A stretch of DNA of 60,000 nt from Bolinopsis microptera (GCF_026151205.1 NC_087073.1:9502411-9562410); one strand, 5' to 3'. Shown: positions 32,124-43,449, numbered from the stretch's first letter. Numbers and translations are program-made. The notes: a model not told the origin generated them from the sequence alone.

Positions 32124-33836
32124 ATGGTGCAAACAGTTCCTCTACCTGCAGATTTGCTGCCTCTAGATTTCGGGATAGAGAACCTAGACTGTCCTGTACA
32201 TGGTAATATTGTGGTTAATCTGAAGGACAGTGAGACTATGAGGGTTAACTCAATGATACTGGGTCTTCACAGTCCAGTATTTCAGGATATGTTCTTCAAC
32301 TTAGGACTTGTTTCTGTTGACATGGACGACTTTACTGCTGAAAATGTTCGGGAATTCTTCAGTGCACTTTATTCGGTAGACTTGAGCTCAGTAAGGACAA
32401 CTTCAGGGAGATGAATAAGATAGCTGCTGCTTTCAAGAGTAAATGGATGATATCCAAGTGCAACATTTTCTTCTACGAGGAATTTAATCGATCATTCCAA
32501 ATTCTTGAACAGGAAGATTGTATTGAGGACTTGGTTTGGACGTTGGAATGGCTTTTCAACGAAAGCTTTTCGTCAAGAAAAACACTAAAAATGAAGACCT
32601 ACTTGAATTTGTCGCGGAGAAGTTTGTAGACCTACCTGAAAATGTTCTTGAAGCATTTGTCAGGAATGTGTTGATAGATTTCAACAGCGTTTGTCTCGAT
32701 AAACTTCACTGGCTCATCCGAATTACTGAAAAATATACAGCTATTCTAGCAAAGGTTCTGAAGGAAAATCTAAGACTATTGGAAATAGGAGGGCTAGATG
32801 AAAATACTAGATATCTGTTGGAGAACATTGACTTTGTTAAATGTTACAAGGTTGACCCAATTCTTTACTATGAAGAAGTATTCGATGTCTGTTTAGAAAT
32901 CTGGACAAGCTTGAACGAAAAGATGTCGACATGGTGATTCAATTGAGTAGAAAAACGTCAAAGGAAGCATATCTCTCTTCTGATAGTTATGCAGCAAAAG
33001 ATGAACAAAGCTCTCAAAACGAAAGTCCTGGAGAAAAGTCTGATCTTGTTTTGGATATTTTCTCCGAACATAATTTGGACAACTTAGCTAAAATAGAGAA
33101 TGATGAAATGTACAAGACAGAACTTTATAAATTTGGTAATATGACAGAGCTTAAAAACATGTACATGCTGTTTGAGGCACTTTTCAAAGTAGAAGGGTAC
33201 TGTGGAGATAATTTTAATCGGTCTATCATAGAGAATCTGGTTATGTTGAAAGCTCGTCGTGGGTTTTCTCATGTTCATCTAGATTTTATTCGTGATCTGG
33301 CTTGTTACTACACATGTGGTTCCCTAGATGAGCTCATGAACTGTGAAGAACTTGTATCTTCCAGCAAGGGCTGCCGTCGAATATATGCAACCTTGTCATA
33401 CCGTAGTAAAGATTTTTTTACAAAGGAGACTTACCATCTTTTTGAGTTTCCGCAGCCAGGGCACAAATGTCAGAGTTGTGATTATTCTGGGAGGTTGGGC
33501 TTTTTATTGAAAGTATGTCCTAGTACTGACGAAAATCCCAATTCCTTTAGCATTCGATTAGTTGACGATGTTGAGAAAGGATTGTCGGAAGGTGGGCTAC
33601 ATGATTGTATAGCGTTTTGTCATCATCATGATCTCATACAACATAAAAGAATTCATATTGTATTTGAAACTCTAAATAGTTTTCAAGCCGGTTTTGAAGA
33701 AAATTTTTTAAATTTCAATTCATGGGATAAGCAACCTGGTCATCACTTCATTGATGGACACTTACTCTGGGGAAAAGATCTATTTTTTGTTGATAGTACA
33801 ATACGTTTAATTGTTTACTTAGAGCTTCAGTCATAA
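32124..33836 (+). pseudogene. BTB-domain gene, array copy 2 (three 1-bp deletions)
   Basis: The start MVQTVPLP and the BTB region are intact to about 32373. Relative to the paralogues, single bases are missing near 32374 (TTATTCGG for TTATTGTGG), 32566 (AAGCTTTTCG) and 32889 (GATGTCTGTTT). The three losses sum to a codon, so the last ~300 codons are back in the original frame, ending at the usual YLELQS stop. It shares the DEQSSQN linker with copies 1 and 6. Either it is a young pseudogene or some losses are sequencing errors. Confidence 0.85.
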
Positions 33837-34826
33837 TGTACTATTTTCCGGCGGTACTGGGTTCATTAATCCGTGAAATTATTTTCTAGGAATGGTGATA
33901 TGTTTGTATTTCTGTATTAATATTGATTGAAGCGACTGAACTTTGAATAAATCATTCCCATCATCCATTATAATTATCTAAGGCCAAATCTATTGCGTTT
34001 TGAAGGGAATTGGAGAGTATCAAATGTCTCAGTATAAAACTTCTGTCGTATTATATACATAGTCGAATAACTTGACTGTACTAAATTCTCATAAGCATAA
34101 GTGTATCCCGACGAATACTGTGAAAATCCTTGCTGTACGGCGACGGTTAGTAAGGACTTTAGATAGGCCCTCGATGTTTGGTTCTGTGTAATTTGTTTAC
34201 GAGGTTAAACTTTAAATTAATTGCTTCGTTATAACAAAAGAGAAAAAATGTGCTATTAAATCATAATTTTGGCTATCCCTCATTATTCAGGGCAGTCAAA
34301 CTGATCGGTTTTGGGACAGTTTGTGCCCCAAAAGCGCTCTTGCAGTTCCAAACTTTTATTAATGATTGTTTTAAGATCTTTTGTGTAATGCCTGGAATTG
34401 TTAATTTGTATTTAACAGTAAAAACCAATGATATTCCACAGGGCATTATATTATGAGTGTATCATGGACACTTTAGTGTTAAATCGTGGTACCCAATTTC
34501 TAATATTTTTGATAACAATGGCAGAGAGTGTTTTTTAAATTTTACCACATTATTTACTTCATAATTATATTTTATATTTTATACATTTCTTTCCATTTGC
34601 ATTCATCATTTGCTTCTAACTGGCTCATCTGACATTTTTCAACATAATATTTTACGTACATTTTAATTATTTATTCATCTCTTTGTGAAACTCAAATTTG
34701 ACGAATGCATTAATTTCCAGATTACATAAAATATTATATATTTTTCATCGTAGTTATGCCGCAGGGCGCAATGTACTGTTACTATTCTGCCGTCGACACA
34801 AACTCGTTTGACCTAGAATAGCATTT
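33837..34826. other. BTB array spacer 2-3, left part
   Basis: Homologous spacer carrying the copy-2 AATAAA at 33946. It is interrupted at 34826 by the CR1/L2-like LINE and resumes at 39402. Confidence 0.7.
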
Positions 34827-34970
34827 CGGCTTTAATTGATTTTGCATTTGTTGCGTTTTTGTTACTCCCTTATCAGCAAATTCCATTTGAGATAAGACGT
34901 ACAACTCATCACAGTGTGTGTAGTGTATACTGGACAGCTTTCGGATACTATACATTGTACATGCACAATT

Positions 34971-36353
34971 ATGATTGAAAACTTTGATGAAAAGGTTCGG
35001 TTGGTCATTGGTGGTCTCATGGCGAATCCAAAAGCAGATGCACTTATGAAGTCTGTTCTCACGGCCTATGATCCATCTAAGGACCGATCCAATAACAGAA
35101 CTGTTCTTGGTGGTTCCAGATTTCAAGTACCAACACTTGACGCCTGTGCAAGCTTCTTTAAGATTGCGACAATTGATGATAATAGTCGAATCTACAGTAA
35201 TAAGCCAGCTCTTGCTATGCGCATTATTCTTGAAATTGAAACCCTTTTTCCTACCATCTGTGGGCAGTGTGATGAAGAATATTGCAATAAGTTTGAGTCT
35301 CCAACTTCTCCTGTATTGCGTTGTTTCTTGTGCTTTCAAGGCTCTCACAGTTGCGAACAAACCACTCAAGCTGCAGCTAATCTCCACAAGTCACCAACAG
35401 CGCTACCTCATGGTACTGTGTGGCTCTGCAAACTGTGCTTAACGCAAAATAATCCTGTGCCCAGCAAGCGTTCCAAATCAAATCGCCACCGCTATCCTTC
35501 AACTGTTAGTGTAGCGGTTTCAACCCATCCTTCACAGACGGCAACTCCTAATGAAAATAAACAGCCGGATATCGACGCAGATGAACTATCTAAGAAACTG
35601 GATGCAGTTCACCAGCAGCAGCAACAACCAACGGCTATCAAACCGAGTGAGGATGATACAATCTGTGTTGACTACACAATGGGGAAATGCCCTCACGGAA
35701 TAAGTGGACGGACACTCCACCAGGGTAAAACTACATGCAGCAAGCTTCATCCTAAGCGCTGTAAAAAGTTTACACGTTTCGGCACTGATTCTAATGGGGG
35801 ATGTAGTTTAGGTTCAGAGTGTCAGCTCTACCACCCAAAGCACTGCAAAAACTCGGTTCAACACAAGCAGTGTTTTAAAGAACAATGCACTCTAGTTCAT
35901 CTGGTGGGAACTAAGCGTGTGAAACCCTCCAAAGATAAAGATACTCGGAAGAAGGACGGCAAACATCCAGGTGGTGAGAGTCGTCCAGATCGGGGATCTT
36001 ACAGGCGCACTGAGAGTACTTCTGCTGCCAACGAGCCTTCGGAAAAAACGACCGGCAACTCTCAACATTCAACCTCTTTTTTAGAGATACAGAACCTACT
36101 CAAAGTGATGCAGGCAAACTTTCAGTCGGAAATAATTTCCCTGAAGAATCAAATAGCAGGTCAAGAGTCGAAATTCAGCAGCTTCTTCCCAACTGCGAAC
36201 CAGACGCCTCATGCTCAAATGTTCCCGCATCCGTTTCCAACTGTAAGCCAGATGACTCACACTCCAACTTTTCCACATCTGCCTCCAGCCCTGCAGCATC
36301 TGAATCCAACACCAGTTCCTCAATGGGCTCGATTTCATCAGCACTCTTGCTGA
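34971..36353 (+). CDS. LINE ORF1, zinc-finger nucleic-acid-binding protein
   Basis: 460 codons from ATG 34971 (MIENFDEKVRLV); an upstream ATG at 34961 stops after five codons. Seen: a PHD/RING-like cluster (CGQCDEEYC, LRCFLCFQGSHSC, WLCKLC), a low-complexity Gln-rich segment, then three CCCH-like knuckles (CVDYTMGKCPHG, CKKFTRFGT to CQLYH, CFKEQCTLVH), a basic stretch, and a C-terminal helix (FLEIQNLLKVMQANFQSEI) that could form a coiled coil. ORF1 proteins of LINEs package element RNA. The ORF ends within the ORF2 start. Confidence 0.8.
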   Translation: MIENFDEKVRLVIGGLMANPKADALMKSVLTAYDPSKDRSNNRTVLGGSRFQVPTLDACASFFKIATIDDNSRIYSNKPALAMRIILEIETLFPTICGQCDEEYCNKFESPTSPVLRCFLCFQGSHSCEQTTQAAANLHKSPTALPHGTVWLCKLCLTQNNPVPSKRSKSNRHRYPSTVSVAVSTHPSQTATPNENKQPDIDADELSKKLDAVHQQQQQPTAIKPSEDDTICVDYTMGKCPHGISGRTLHQGKTTCSKLHPKRCKKFTRFGTDSNGGCSLGSECQLYHPKHCKNSVQHKQCFKEQCTLVHLVGTKRVKPSKDKDTRKKDGKHPGGESRPDRGSYRRTESTSAANEPSEKTTGNSQHSTSFLEIQNLLKVMQANFQSEIISLKNQIAGQESKFSSFFPTANQTPHAQMFPHPFPTVSQMTHTPTFPHLPPALQHLNPTPVPQWARFHQHSC

Positions 36354-39352
36354 ATGTGCAATCCATTAACCCTAGTGCTCGCAGCTCAACCAGATGGAAA
36401 ATCCCATACATCCGGAATAAAGTAGAGCAGAAATCTAAACATATTTCTGTTCCATTTATTGCCCTTACTGAAACATGGTTGAAACCTTATATCCACGATT
36501 CACAGTTAGATATTGAACATTATAATATCTCTAGATGTGATCGAAGTACTAGGGTAGGTGGTGGGGTCCTCCTTTATTCTCACGAAAGCCTCCCCATCAC
36601 CAGCTCTCAGACATTTGATGATAAGATCTGTCAAGCATTACTTTGTAAATGTGAAACAGCAAAAATGATCATATGTGTCCTTTATCGTCCTCCTGATGCC
36701 CCAATGGCCAGTTTCAAAGCATGTTTAGAGTATATGGCTGATTATATATCTGGACATGAATCATATGAGACATGCCTCTTAGGAGACTACAACTTCCCTA
36801 TGATTGATTGGAAATCCGGTGCAATTCTGTCTGGTGCATCGTCTGCTACAAATCAGTCGGCAGTTCTTCTCTTTGACTTCATGGCAGACAACTTCCTCAG
36901 TCAGTATATTCTGGAACCTACTAGGCTGAACAACTGCCTTGATCTTTTTCTCTCCAATGCTCCTAATCTTGTGACACACGTTTCGGTGACTGATACACCT
37001 TTGTCTGACCACAAGCTTCTTGAGATCTTTCTGTCACATAATCCATGTCGGTCAGATCCTTCCGTACCCCCAGATTTCAGTGTTCCTTCGTTTCGGTCAC
37101 TGGACTTCTACAAAGCAGATTATGACAAAATCAATCATCTCCTTGATTCTGTTAACTGGAGTGAACTATGGGAACTTTGTGATCCTGAAGAATTTCCTGA
37201 ACTGTTGAACCTTGTCCTTCTTCAGATATGTGAGATGGGGTGCCCAAGGAAAAAGGCATCTAGCAAAAGGCGAGGTTCACCGGTTAATACATTGTCTCGC
37301 AAGAAACGCAAATTAAAACTTCGGTTGCATTTGGCTGAACAAAATCCAGTCGCTACAACAGCTCACTTGGAGTCACTTAGAAACCAGATTTCGAGTGTGT
37401 ACGCTGACATGCGAGACGCTATAAACCACGACCTTAACTACCGTGAACAACAGGCGGTAGATAAAGTGCACAGCAATCCAAAATATTTCTACAGCTATGC
37501 TAAAAAGTTCTCTAAGCAGAAACGCAGTATTCCAATGCTTTTCAATGAAGCCAAGAGAACTTGCACCAATCCTGAAGAGATTGCTAACATCCTCCAGCGT
37601 CAATTCAGCAGTGTATTCAGTGACCCTTCAGCCACCAACATCAATGATGCATTATTTCAGTCACCTTCTCTACAGAAGCCATTCATTGATGACATGTTGG
37701 CATTCTCGGTTGCTGATATAATGGAGGCTATTGATGAAATTAAGCCGGGTGCCGCTGCTGGGCCTGATGATCTTCCAGTCCTGCTTCTGAAGAAGTGCAA
37801 AGAAGCACTCTCCAAACCTATACACATGATTTGGCAGCATTCTATGTCTACAGGCACAGTGCCGAAGTTCTACAAGACATCAAACATTGCTCCACTTCAC
37901 AAGAAAGGCAGTCGTGCTATTGCGGGAAACTACAGACCTGTGTCGTTAACTTCTCATGTCATTAAGATCTATGAGCGAGTTCTACGAAAACAGATGGTGG
38001 CCCACCTCGAAGAAAACAACCTTCTCAATAGCAAACAGCATGGCTTCCGATCGGGGAAAAGTTGTCTCACTCAGCTGCTTCATCATTTTGATGACATCAT
38101 CGAGGCGTTATCAAATGGTGACGACATGGACGCTATATACTTGGATTATGCCAAGGCCTTTGATAAAGTAGATCATCAACTTCTTATCAAAAAACTGCAG
38201 CTATATGGTTTTCATCCCAAAATCATCATCTGGATCGAGTCATTTCTTACAAATAGAACTCAACAAGTTGTTGTAGATGGTCACATGTCTATCATTGCTC
38301 TTATTATGAGTGGTGTCCCCCAAGGAACAGTTTTAGGTCCCATACTGTTTTTAATATTCATTAATGACATTGCTAGCTGCGTGTTGCATTCAACGTTAAG
38401 ATGTTTCGCTGACGACACAAGAATTTGCAGATCCATCAGTGATTCACATAATGTTACTGAGCTTCAGTCTGATCTTGACAAAGTCACTGAGTGGTCATCA
38501 AGAAACAACATGGCACTACATGAGGATAAGTTTGAGTACATATGCCATCTTGCCAACAAACGTAATCCTCTCTATGAGCTTCCTTTTGTCCATGAACAGT
38601 TCCAATACAGAACATCAACTGGTACTATACTCAGTCCTGTGGATCAGCTCCGTGATCTCGGTATAACAGTATCCAGTGATACGTCCTGGACATCACACAT
38701 ACGATCTAGTTGTGATAAAGCGAGGAAGATGGCAGCATGGGTATTCAGTGTCTTCCACTCTCGCAATACTGGTGTTATGTTAACACTATACAAGTCACTA
38801 GTCCGTAGCCACTTAGAGTATTGCTCTCCTCTGTGGAATCCGGCGAAAGTGTATGAAATTCAGGAGCTTGAAAGTGTACAAAGAACTTTCACTTCAAAGA
38901 TCCATGGTTTACAGCATCTCCATTATTGGGATCGCCTAAAAACCCTGTCCCTCATGTCACTTCAGAGGCGCAGAGAACGTTACATTGTCATGCACATGTG
39001 GAAAATCCTACATGGTTTCACATCCAACGACCTTGAAGTACAGTTCACAGTAAATCCACGATTGGGTACCCTTGCTAAGGTTCCAGCTGTCCGTACAAAA
39101 AGCTCAGCTGCTCACCAGACTCTATATGAAACATCATTTGGTGTAATGGGTCCCAGACTCTGGAACTGTATACCTTCGCACATACGTGCAGTCTCCAAAC
39201 ATGATGGCTTCAAGCATCATATGACGGCATTCATGCTTTCCTTGCCGGATAAACCGCCAATCCGGGGCTTCACATCACCGAACTCCAATTCTATACTGGA
39301 CTGGCGTAACGATCGAGAGGCATCTTCTCTCTGGGGTGGTCAGCAACTCTGA
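36323..39352 (+). CDS. LINE ORF2, AP-endonuclease and reverse transcriptase
   Basis: 1009 codons. The N-terminal exonuclease-endonuclease-phosphatase domain shows LLNVQSINP, ALTETWL, GGGVLLY, GDYNFPMIDW and a late SDHKLLE. The reverse transcriptase shows GNYRPVSLTS, KQHGFRSGKSCLTQ, the catalytic YLDYAKAFDKVDH, SGVPQGTVLGPILFLIFIND and FADD at its active site, followed by the usual post-RT helical tail and YCSPLWNP. All catalytic motifs look intact. Translation probably depends on the 31-base overlap with ORF1. Confidence 0.92.
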   Translation: MGSISSALLLNVQSINPSARSSTRWKIPYIRNKVEQKSKHISVPFIALTETWLKPYIHDSQLDIEHYNISRCDRSTRVGGGVLLYSHESLPITSSQTFDDKICQALLCKCETAKMIICVLYRPPDAPMASFKACLEYMADYISGHESYETCLLGDYNFPMIDWKSGAILSGASSATNQSAVLLFDFMADNFLSQYILEPTRLNNCLDLFLSNAPNLVTHVSVTDTPLSDHKLLEIFLSHNPCRSDPSVPPDFSVPSFRSLDFYKADYDKINHLLDSVNWSELWELCDPEEFPELLNLVLLQICEMGCPRKKASSKRRGSPVNTLSRKKRKLKLRLHLAEQNPVATTAHLESLRNQISSVYADMRDAINHDLNYREQQAVDKVHSNPKYFYSYAKKFSKQKRSIPMLFNEAKRTCTNPEEIANILQRQFSSVFSDPSATNINDALFQSPSLQKPFIDDMLAFSVADIMEAIDEIKPGAAAGPDDLPVLLLKKCKEALSKPIHMIWQHSMSTGTVPKFYKTSNIAPLHKKGSRAIAGNYRPVSLTSHVIKIYERVLRKQMVAHLEENNLLNSKQHGFRSGKSCLTQLLHHFDDIIEALSNGDDMDAIYLDYAKAFDKVDHQLLIKKLQLYGFHPKIIIWIESFLTNRTQQVVVDGHMSIIALIMSGVPQGTVLGPILFLIFINDIASCVLHSTLRCFADDTRICRSISDSHNVTELQSDLDKVTEWSSRNNMALHEDKFEYICHLANKRNPLYELPFVHEQFQYRTSTGTILSPVDQLRDLGITVSSDTSWTSHIRSSCDKARKMAAWVFSVFHSRNTGVMLTLYKSLVRSHLEYCSPLWNPAKVYEIQELESVQRTFTSKIHGLQHLHYWDRLKTLSLMSLQRRRERYIVMHMWKILHGFTSNDLEVQFTVNPRLGTLAKVPAVRTKSSAAHQTLYETSFGVMGPRLWNCIPSHIRAVSKHDGFKHHMTAFMLSLPDKPPIRGFTSPNSNSILDWRNDREASSLWGGQQL

Positions 39353-39401
39353 TGGCCTGTCGAGTTTCGACGAAGCAGATCAAAGGTATCAAAGGTAAGG
39401 T

Positions 39402-39559
39402 ATTTACATCCATGAATACAAATTCTTAATTACCTATTTGTCTTCTTTAATAAGCAGTACAGTCTGTATTATACAAATTCGAGAAGAAACCAGAGTTTCG
39501 TTTTGCTCACGATAGTAACTTATCAAATACTTGTGTAACTAAATAAATATTATTACAGG
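39402..39559. other. BTB array spacer 2-3, right part
   Basis: The spacer resumes after the LINE. It lacks a ~60-base segment present in other spacers and ends in the shared leader with TATTATTACAG before the ATG of copy 3. Confidence 0.7.
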
Positions 39560-41251
39560 ATGGTGCAAACAGTTCCTCTGCCTGCAGATTTGCTGCCTCT
39601 AGATTTCGGGATAGAGAACCTAGACTGTCCTGTACATGGTAATATCGTGGTTAATCTGAAGGACAGTGAGACTATGAGGGTCAACTCAATGATACTGGGT
39701 CTTCACAGTCCAGTATTTCAGGACATGTTCTTCAATTTAGGACTTGTTTCTGTTGACATGGACGACTTTACTGCTGAGAATGTTCGGGAATTCTTCAGTG
39801 CACTTTATTGTGGTAGACTTGAGCTCAGTAAGGACAACTTCAGGGAGATGAATAAGATAGCCGCTGCTTTCAAGAGTAAATGGTTGATATCCAAGTGCAA
39901 CATTTTCTTCTACGAGGAATTTAATCGATCAATCAAAGTTCTTGAACAGGAAGACCGCATTGGGGACTTGGTTTGGACGTTGGAATGGCTTTTCAACGAA
40001 AGTCTTTTCGTCAAGAAAAACACTAAAAATGAAGATCTACTTGAATTTGTCGCGGAGAAGTTTGTAGACCTACCTGAAAATGTTCTTGAAGCTTTTGTCA
40101 GGAATGTGTTGATAGATTTCAACAGCGTTTGTCTCGATAAACTTCATTGGCTGATCCGAATTACTGAAAACAATATGATTATTTTAGCAAAGGTTCTGAA
40201 GGAAAATCTAAGACTATTGGAAATAGGAGAGCTAGAAGAAAATACTAGATATCTGTTGGAGAACATTGACTTTGTTAAATGTTACAAGGTTGACCCAATT
40301 CTTTACTATGAAGAAATATTCGATGTCCTGTTTAGAAATCTGGACAAACTTGAACGAAAAGATGCCAACATGGTGATTCAGTTGAGTAGAAAATCGTCCA
40401 AGAAAGCATATTCCTCTTCTGATAGGAATGTAGCAAAAGAAGGTCCTGGAGAAAAGTCTGATCTTGTTTTGGATATTTTCTCCGAACATAATTTGGACAA
40501 CTTAGCTAAAATAGAGAATGATGAAATGTACAAGACAGAACTTGATCGACTTGGTAATATGACAGAGCTTAAAAATATGTTCATGCTGTTTGAGATAGTT
40601 TTCCAAGGAGAAGGGTACTGTGGACATAATTTGAATCGCTCTATCATAGAGAATCTGGTCATGTTGAAAGCTCGTCGTGGGTTTTCTCAGGTTCATCCAG
40701 ATTTTATTCGTGATCTGAACACTCACTACATATGCGGTCCCCTGAATGAGCTCATGAACTGTGAAGAACTTGTATCTTCCAGTAAGGGCTGCCGTCGAAT
40801 ATCTGCAAATTTTTCATACCGTAGTGAAGACTTTTTTACAACGGAGACTTACCATGTTTTTGAGTTTCCGCAGCCAGGGCACAAATGTCAGAGTTGTGGT
40901 GATTCTGGGTTGTTGGGATTTTTATTGAAAGTATGTCCTAGTACTGACGAAAATCCCAATTCCTTTAGCATTCGATTAGTTGACGATGTTGAGAAAGTAG
41001 TGATAAACAGTTTTTTTGATTATAAACAGTCTTGTCCTCATCATGATGTCATAAAACATGAACGAATTCATATTGTATTTGAAACTCTAGAATGTTCTTC
41101 AGCAGCTTTTGAAGAACATCACCTTAACTTCAAATCATGGGATAAGAAACCTGGTTATCATCTCATTGATAGACACTTTCTCTGGGGAAAAGATCTCATT
41201 TTTGATGATAATACAATACGTTTAATTGTTTACTTAGAGCTTCAGTCATAA
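39560..41251 (+). CDS. BTB-domain protein, array copy 3 (intact)
   Basis: 563 codons. The BTB region is essentially identical to the other copies. It lacks the DEQSSQN linker, placing it with copies 4 and 5. Its C-terminal segment is the most divergent of the intact copies: VVINSFFDYKQSCPHHD replaces GLSEGGIHEYLEFCHHHD and the following ~40 residues differ, before reconverging at IRLIVYLELQS. AATAAA lies at 41361. It is expected to be a cytosolic or nuclear adaptor; no signal peptide or membrane segment is seen. Confidence 0.85.
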   Translation: MVQTVPLPADLLPLDFGIENLDCPVHGNIVVNLKDSETMRVNSMILGLHSPVFQDMFFNLGLVSVDMDDFTAENVREFFSALYCGRLELSKDNFREMNKIAAAFKSKWLISKCNIFFYEEFNRSIKVLEQEDRIGDLVWTLEWLFNESLFVKKNTKNEDLLEFVAEKFVDLPENVLEAFVRNVLIDFNSVCLDKLHWLIRITENNMIILAKVLKENLRLLEIGELEENTRYLLENIDFVKCYKVDPILYYEEIFDVLFRNLDKLERKDANMVIQLSRKSSKKAYSSSDRNVAKEGPGEKSDLVLDIFSEHNLDNLAKIENDEMYKTELDRLGNMTELKNMFMLFEIVFQGEGYCGHNLNRSIIENLVMLKARRGFSQVHPDFIRDLNTHYICGPLNELMNCEELVSSSKGCRRISANFSYRSEDFFTTETYHVFEFPQPGHKCQSCGDSGLLGFLLKVCPSTDENPNSFSIRLVDDVEKVVINSFFDYKQSCPHHDVIKHERIHIVFETLECSSAAFEEHHLNFKSWDKKPGYHLIDRHFLWGKDLIFDDNTIRLIVYLELQS

Positions 41252-41659
41252 TGTTATATTTTCCGGCGGTACTGCGTGCATTAATCCGTGAAATTCCTTT
41301 TTAGGAATGGCGATATGTTTGTATTTCTGTATTAATATTGATTGAAGCGAGTGAACTTTGAATAAATCATTCCCAACATCCATTATAACTATCTAAGGCC
41401 AAATCTATTGCGTTTTGAAGGGGAATTGGAGAGTAATAAATGTCTCAGTATAAAACTTCTCACTTCTGTCATATTCATAGTCGAATAACTTGACTACGTA
41501 CTAAATTCTCATAAGCTTTTTATACCAAATATAGGTGATTTTAGAAGACAAATTGTCTTAAATAATTTTCTAGCTCGAACACAAGGGTCTCCCCTTGTAT
41601 AAATTTTGTGCAAATTGTACACATTTTGCTTGTGTCTTTAACTATTATATATTTGGCAT

Positions 41660-42036
41660 TAAAAGATTCGTCTCACCAAGCTGATTAATCATCGGATTTG
41701 TAATCGTGAGATTGCGAGTTCGAAACCCACTGCCTGCCTAGTCGTGGGGTGAGTGTCGTCGACATTCAGCTAAAGATCCTGAGTGGTCTATGCAGCCCCC
41801 CGGTCTACTCAGCCGAATATTCGAGAAATCGTGTGTGAGGGTTAAATGAGAAGCTGTCCATTGCAGCGAAGTCTCGGGCGAAGAAAGTATGGTACACACT
41901 ACCTTAACCGTCACTGGCCTAATTAAATCCTTCGGCTTCCTGTAATTGGCTAGTTACACTTGTGTAACAATGTGGCTGTTGGAATACTCCGAAGTAAAAT
42001 AAGTGTGAGATTAAAAAAAAAATAATTTAAAAAAAC
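41660..42036 (+). mobile_element. tRNA-derived SINE
   Basis: The head resembles a tRNA-Thr: an anticodon-loop-like TTTGTAA near 41698 and a B box AGTTCGAAACCC at 41717-41728. A ~270-base unrelated body follows and an A-rich tail ends near 42036. The first stem no longer pairs well, so it is not a working tRNA gene. Target duplications were not found. Family unknown. Confidence 0.55.
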
Positions 42037-43027
42037 GGACACTTTTTGAGTTATAGGCATTTAAGCCTTTAGCCTTAAATCTGCCATTTTTTGCCCTTTT
42101 TTATGATGAATTTTACGAAGTCGTTTGAGGCCACATTTCATAGCTTAAACTCAAATCTGAGAGAAATCCTACTCCAAAAAGTTTGATATGATCGTCAGCT
42201 ACACTCACAAGAATTTTTGAAGCGATATCTTATGACCCGGGTGATTGGTGAAATGTACAACTTTAGAAGTAGGCAAAAATTTCAATTTTTCTTTTTTCGA
42301 CCTTGTTCGGTCTGTAACTTCGTCATTTATTGTTCAATTATATAAGCCTTTCAGGGGATTTTTGTACGGATTGTAAGTAATGTTCAGTAAAAATCATCCA
42401 AAAGACTTTTAAAATGACCGAAATATCGGTATTACAGTGCCAGACTTCTCAAAATTTCCAAAACTTTCGAAAAAGAAAATATTTATTTTTTCAAAAGTGA
42501 GTGCTCTCAAAAATAATTTTTAATGTATCAAATCTTATTGATTTTATGTAAACTTTCTTAATATGAAGTTAACAATAGGGCCACGGCATAAAAGCTTTTT
42601 GTATATGTCCCCTTAATTAAGCTCTTCTATGTTATGACCGGAATTTGTAATCTGAAGAGATGTAACATTAAGAACCTATGATGTTTCACAGTGGTTTATG
42701 TTTGTACCATGGACACTGGACAGTGGACACTAGTGTTGTTATAGTGGTGCAATTTCTATTATTTTTAATGACAATACCAGGTAGTATACTTGTTTATGTC
42801 CTGTGTTTTTACAATTGACCACATTATTCACTTTATATCTTATGTTTTATACATTTATTTTCGTTTGAATTCATAATTTGCTTTTAACTGGCTCATTTTG
42901 TTCACAGTTTTATGCTACATAGTATTATGCGTACATTTAATTATTTATTCGTCTCTTGGTGAAGCTCAAATCTGACGAATGCATTAATTTCCAGATTATA
43001 TAAAGTGTCATATATGTTTCATGTTAG

Positions 43028-43170
43028 TAACTGTCATGAAGATGTTACTAGATGAGACCGAGCTAATAGTCGTTACCTGTGCGCGGCTTCACTTGTAAAC
43101 TACAGGTAAAGCCACGCACAGGTAACGACTATTAGCTCGGTCTCACCTAGTTACATATTCATGACAGTAA
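43028..43170. mobile_element. Palindromic hairpin MITE
   Basis: Arms of about 65 bases pair almost perfectly around a short AACTA-like loop; the arm core is GAGACCGAGCTAATAGTCG and its exact inverse. The outer ends read TAACTGTCATGA and TCATGACAGTAA. No coding content. A related copy sits at the equivalent place before array copy 5. Confidence 0.85.
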
Positions 43171-43449
43171 TTGTGCAGGGTGCAATGTACTGTTGCCATT
43201 CTGCCGTCGACACAATCTCGTTTGACCTAGAATAGCATTTAATTTAATGAATACATATTCTTAATTAGCTATTTGTCTTCTTCAATAAGCTGCACAGTCT
43301 GTAATGCAGATACTATTCTCCAACTTCAAGTTGAAATTAGCGAAAAATCGATAAAACGGTTTATAATTCGAGAAGAAACCAGAGTTTTTGTTTTGCTCAC
43401 GATAGTTACTTATCAAATATTTGTGTGACTAAATAAATATTATTACAGG

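Larger units (their letters stand above)
34827..39401 (+). mobile_element. Near-full-length CR1/L2-like LINE
   Basis: The boundaries are visible because the paralogous spacers keep the uninterrupted site AATAGCATTTACATCCATG; here AGCATTT is followed by the element and ATTTACATCC resumes at 39402, with ATTT duplicated. Structure: ~144-base 5' UTR, ORF1, ORF2 overlapping ORF1 by 31 bases, and a very short 3' UTR ending in direct repeats of ATCAAAGGT. A short 3' microsatellite instead of poly(A) suits the CR1/L2 group. Both ORFs are open, so it may be young or active. Confidence 0.85.
41252..43449. other. BTB array spacer 3-4 (2.2 kb, longest without a LINE)
   Basis: Homologous spacer ends flank an extra ~1.1 kb that includes the tRNA-derived SINE (41660-42036) and a further AT-rich stretch of unknown origin at 42037-42600. 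A hairpin MITE lies at 43028-43170. No gene is seen. Confidence 0.65.

Noticed and set aside
41660-41740. Functional tRNA-Thr gene
   Set aside because: The B box and anticodon-like loop are present, but the acceptor stem and D arm do not pair and a long body with an A-rich tail follows. A SINE head fits better.
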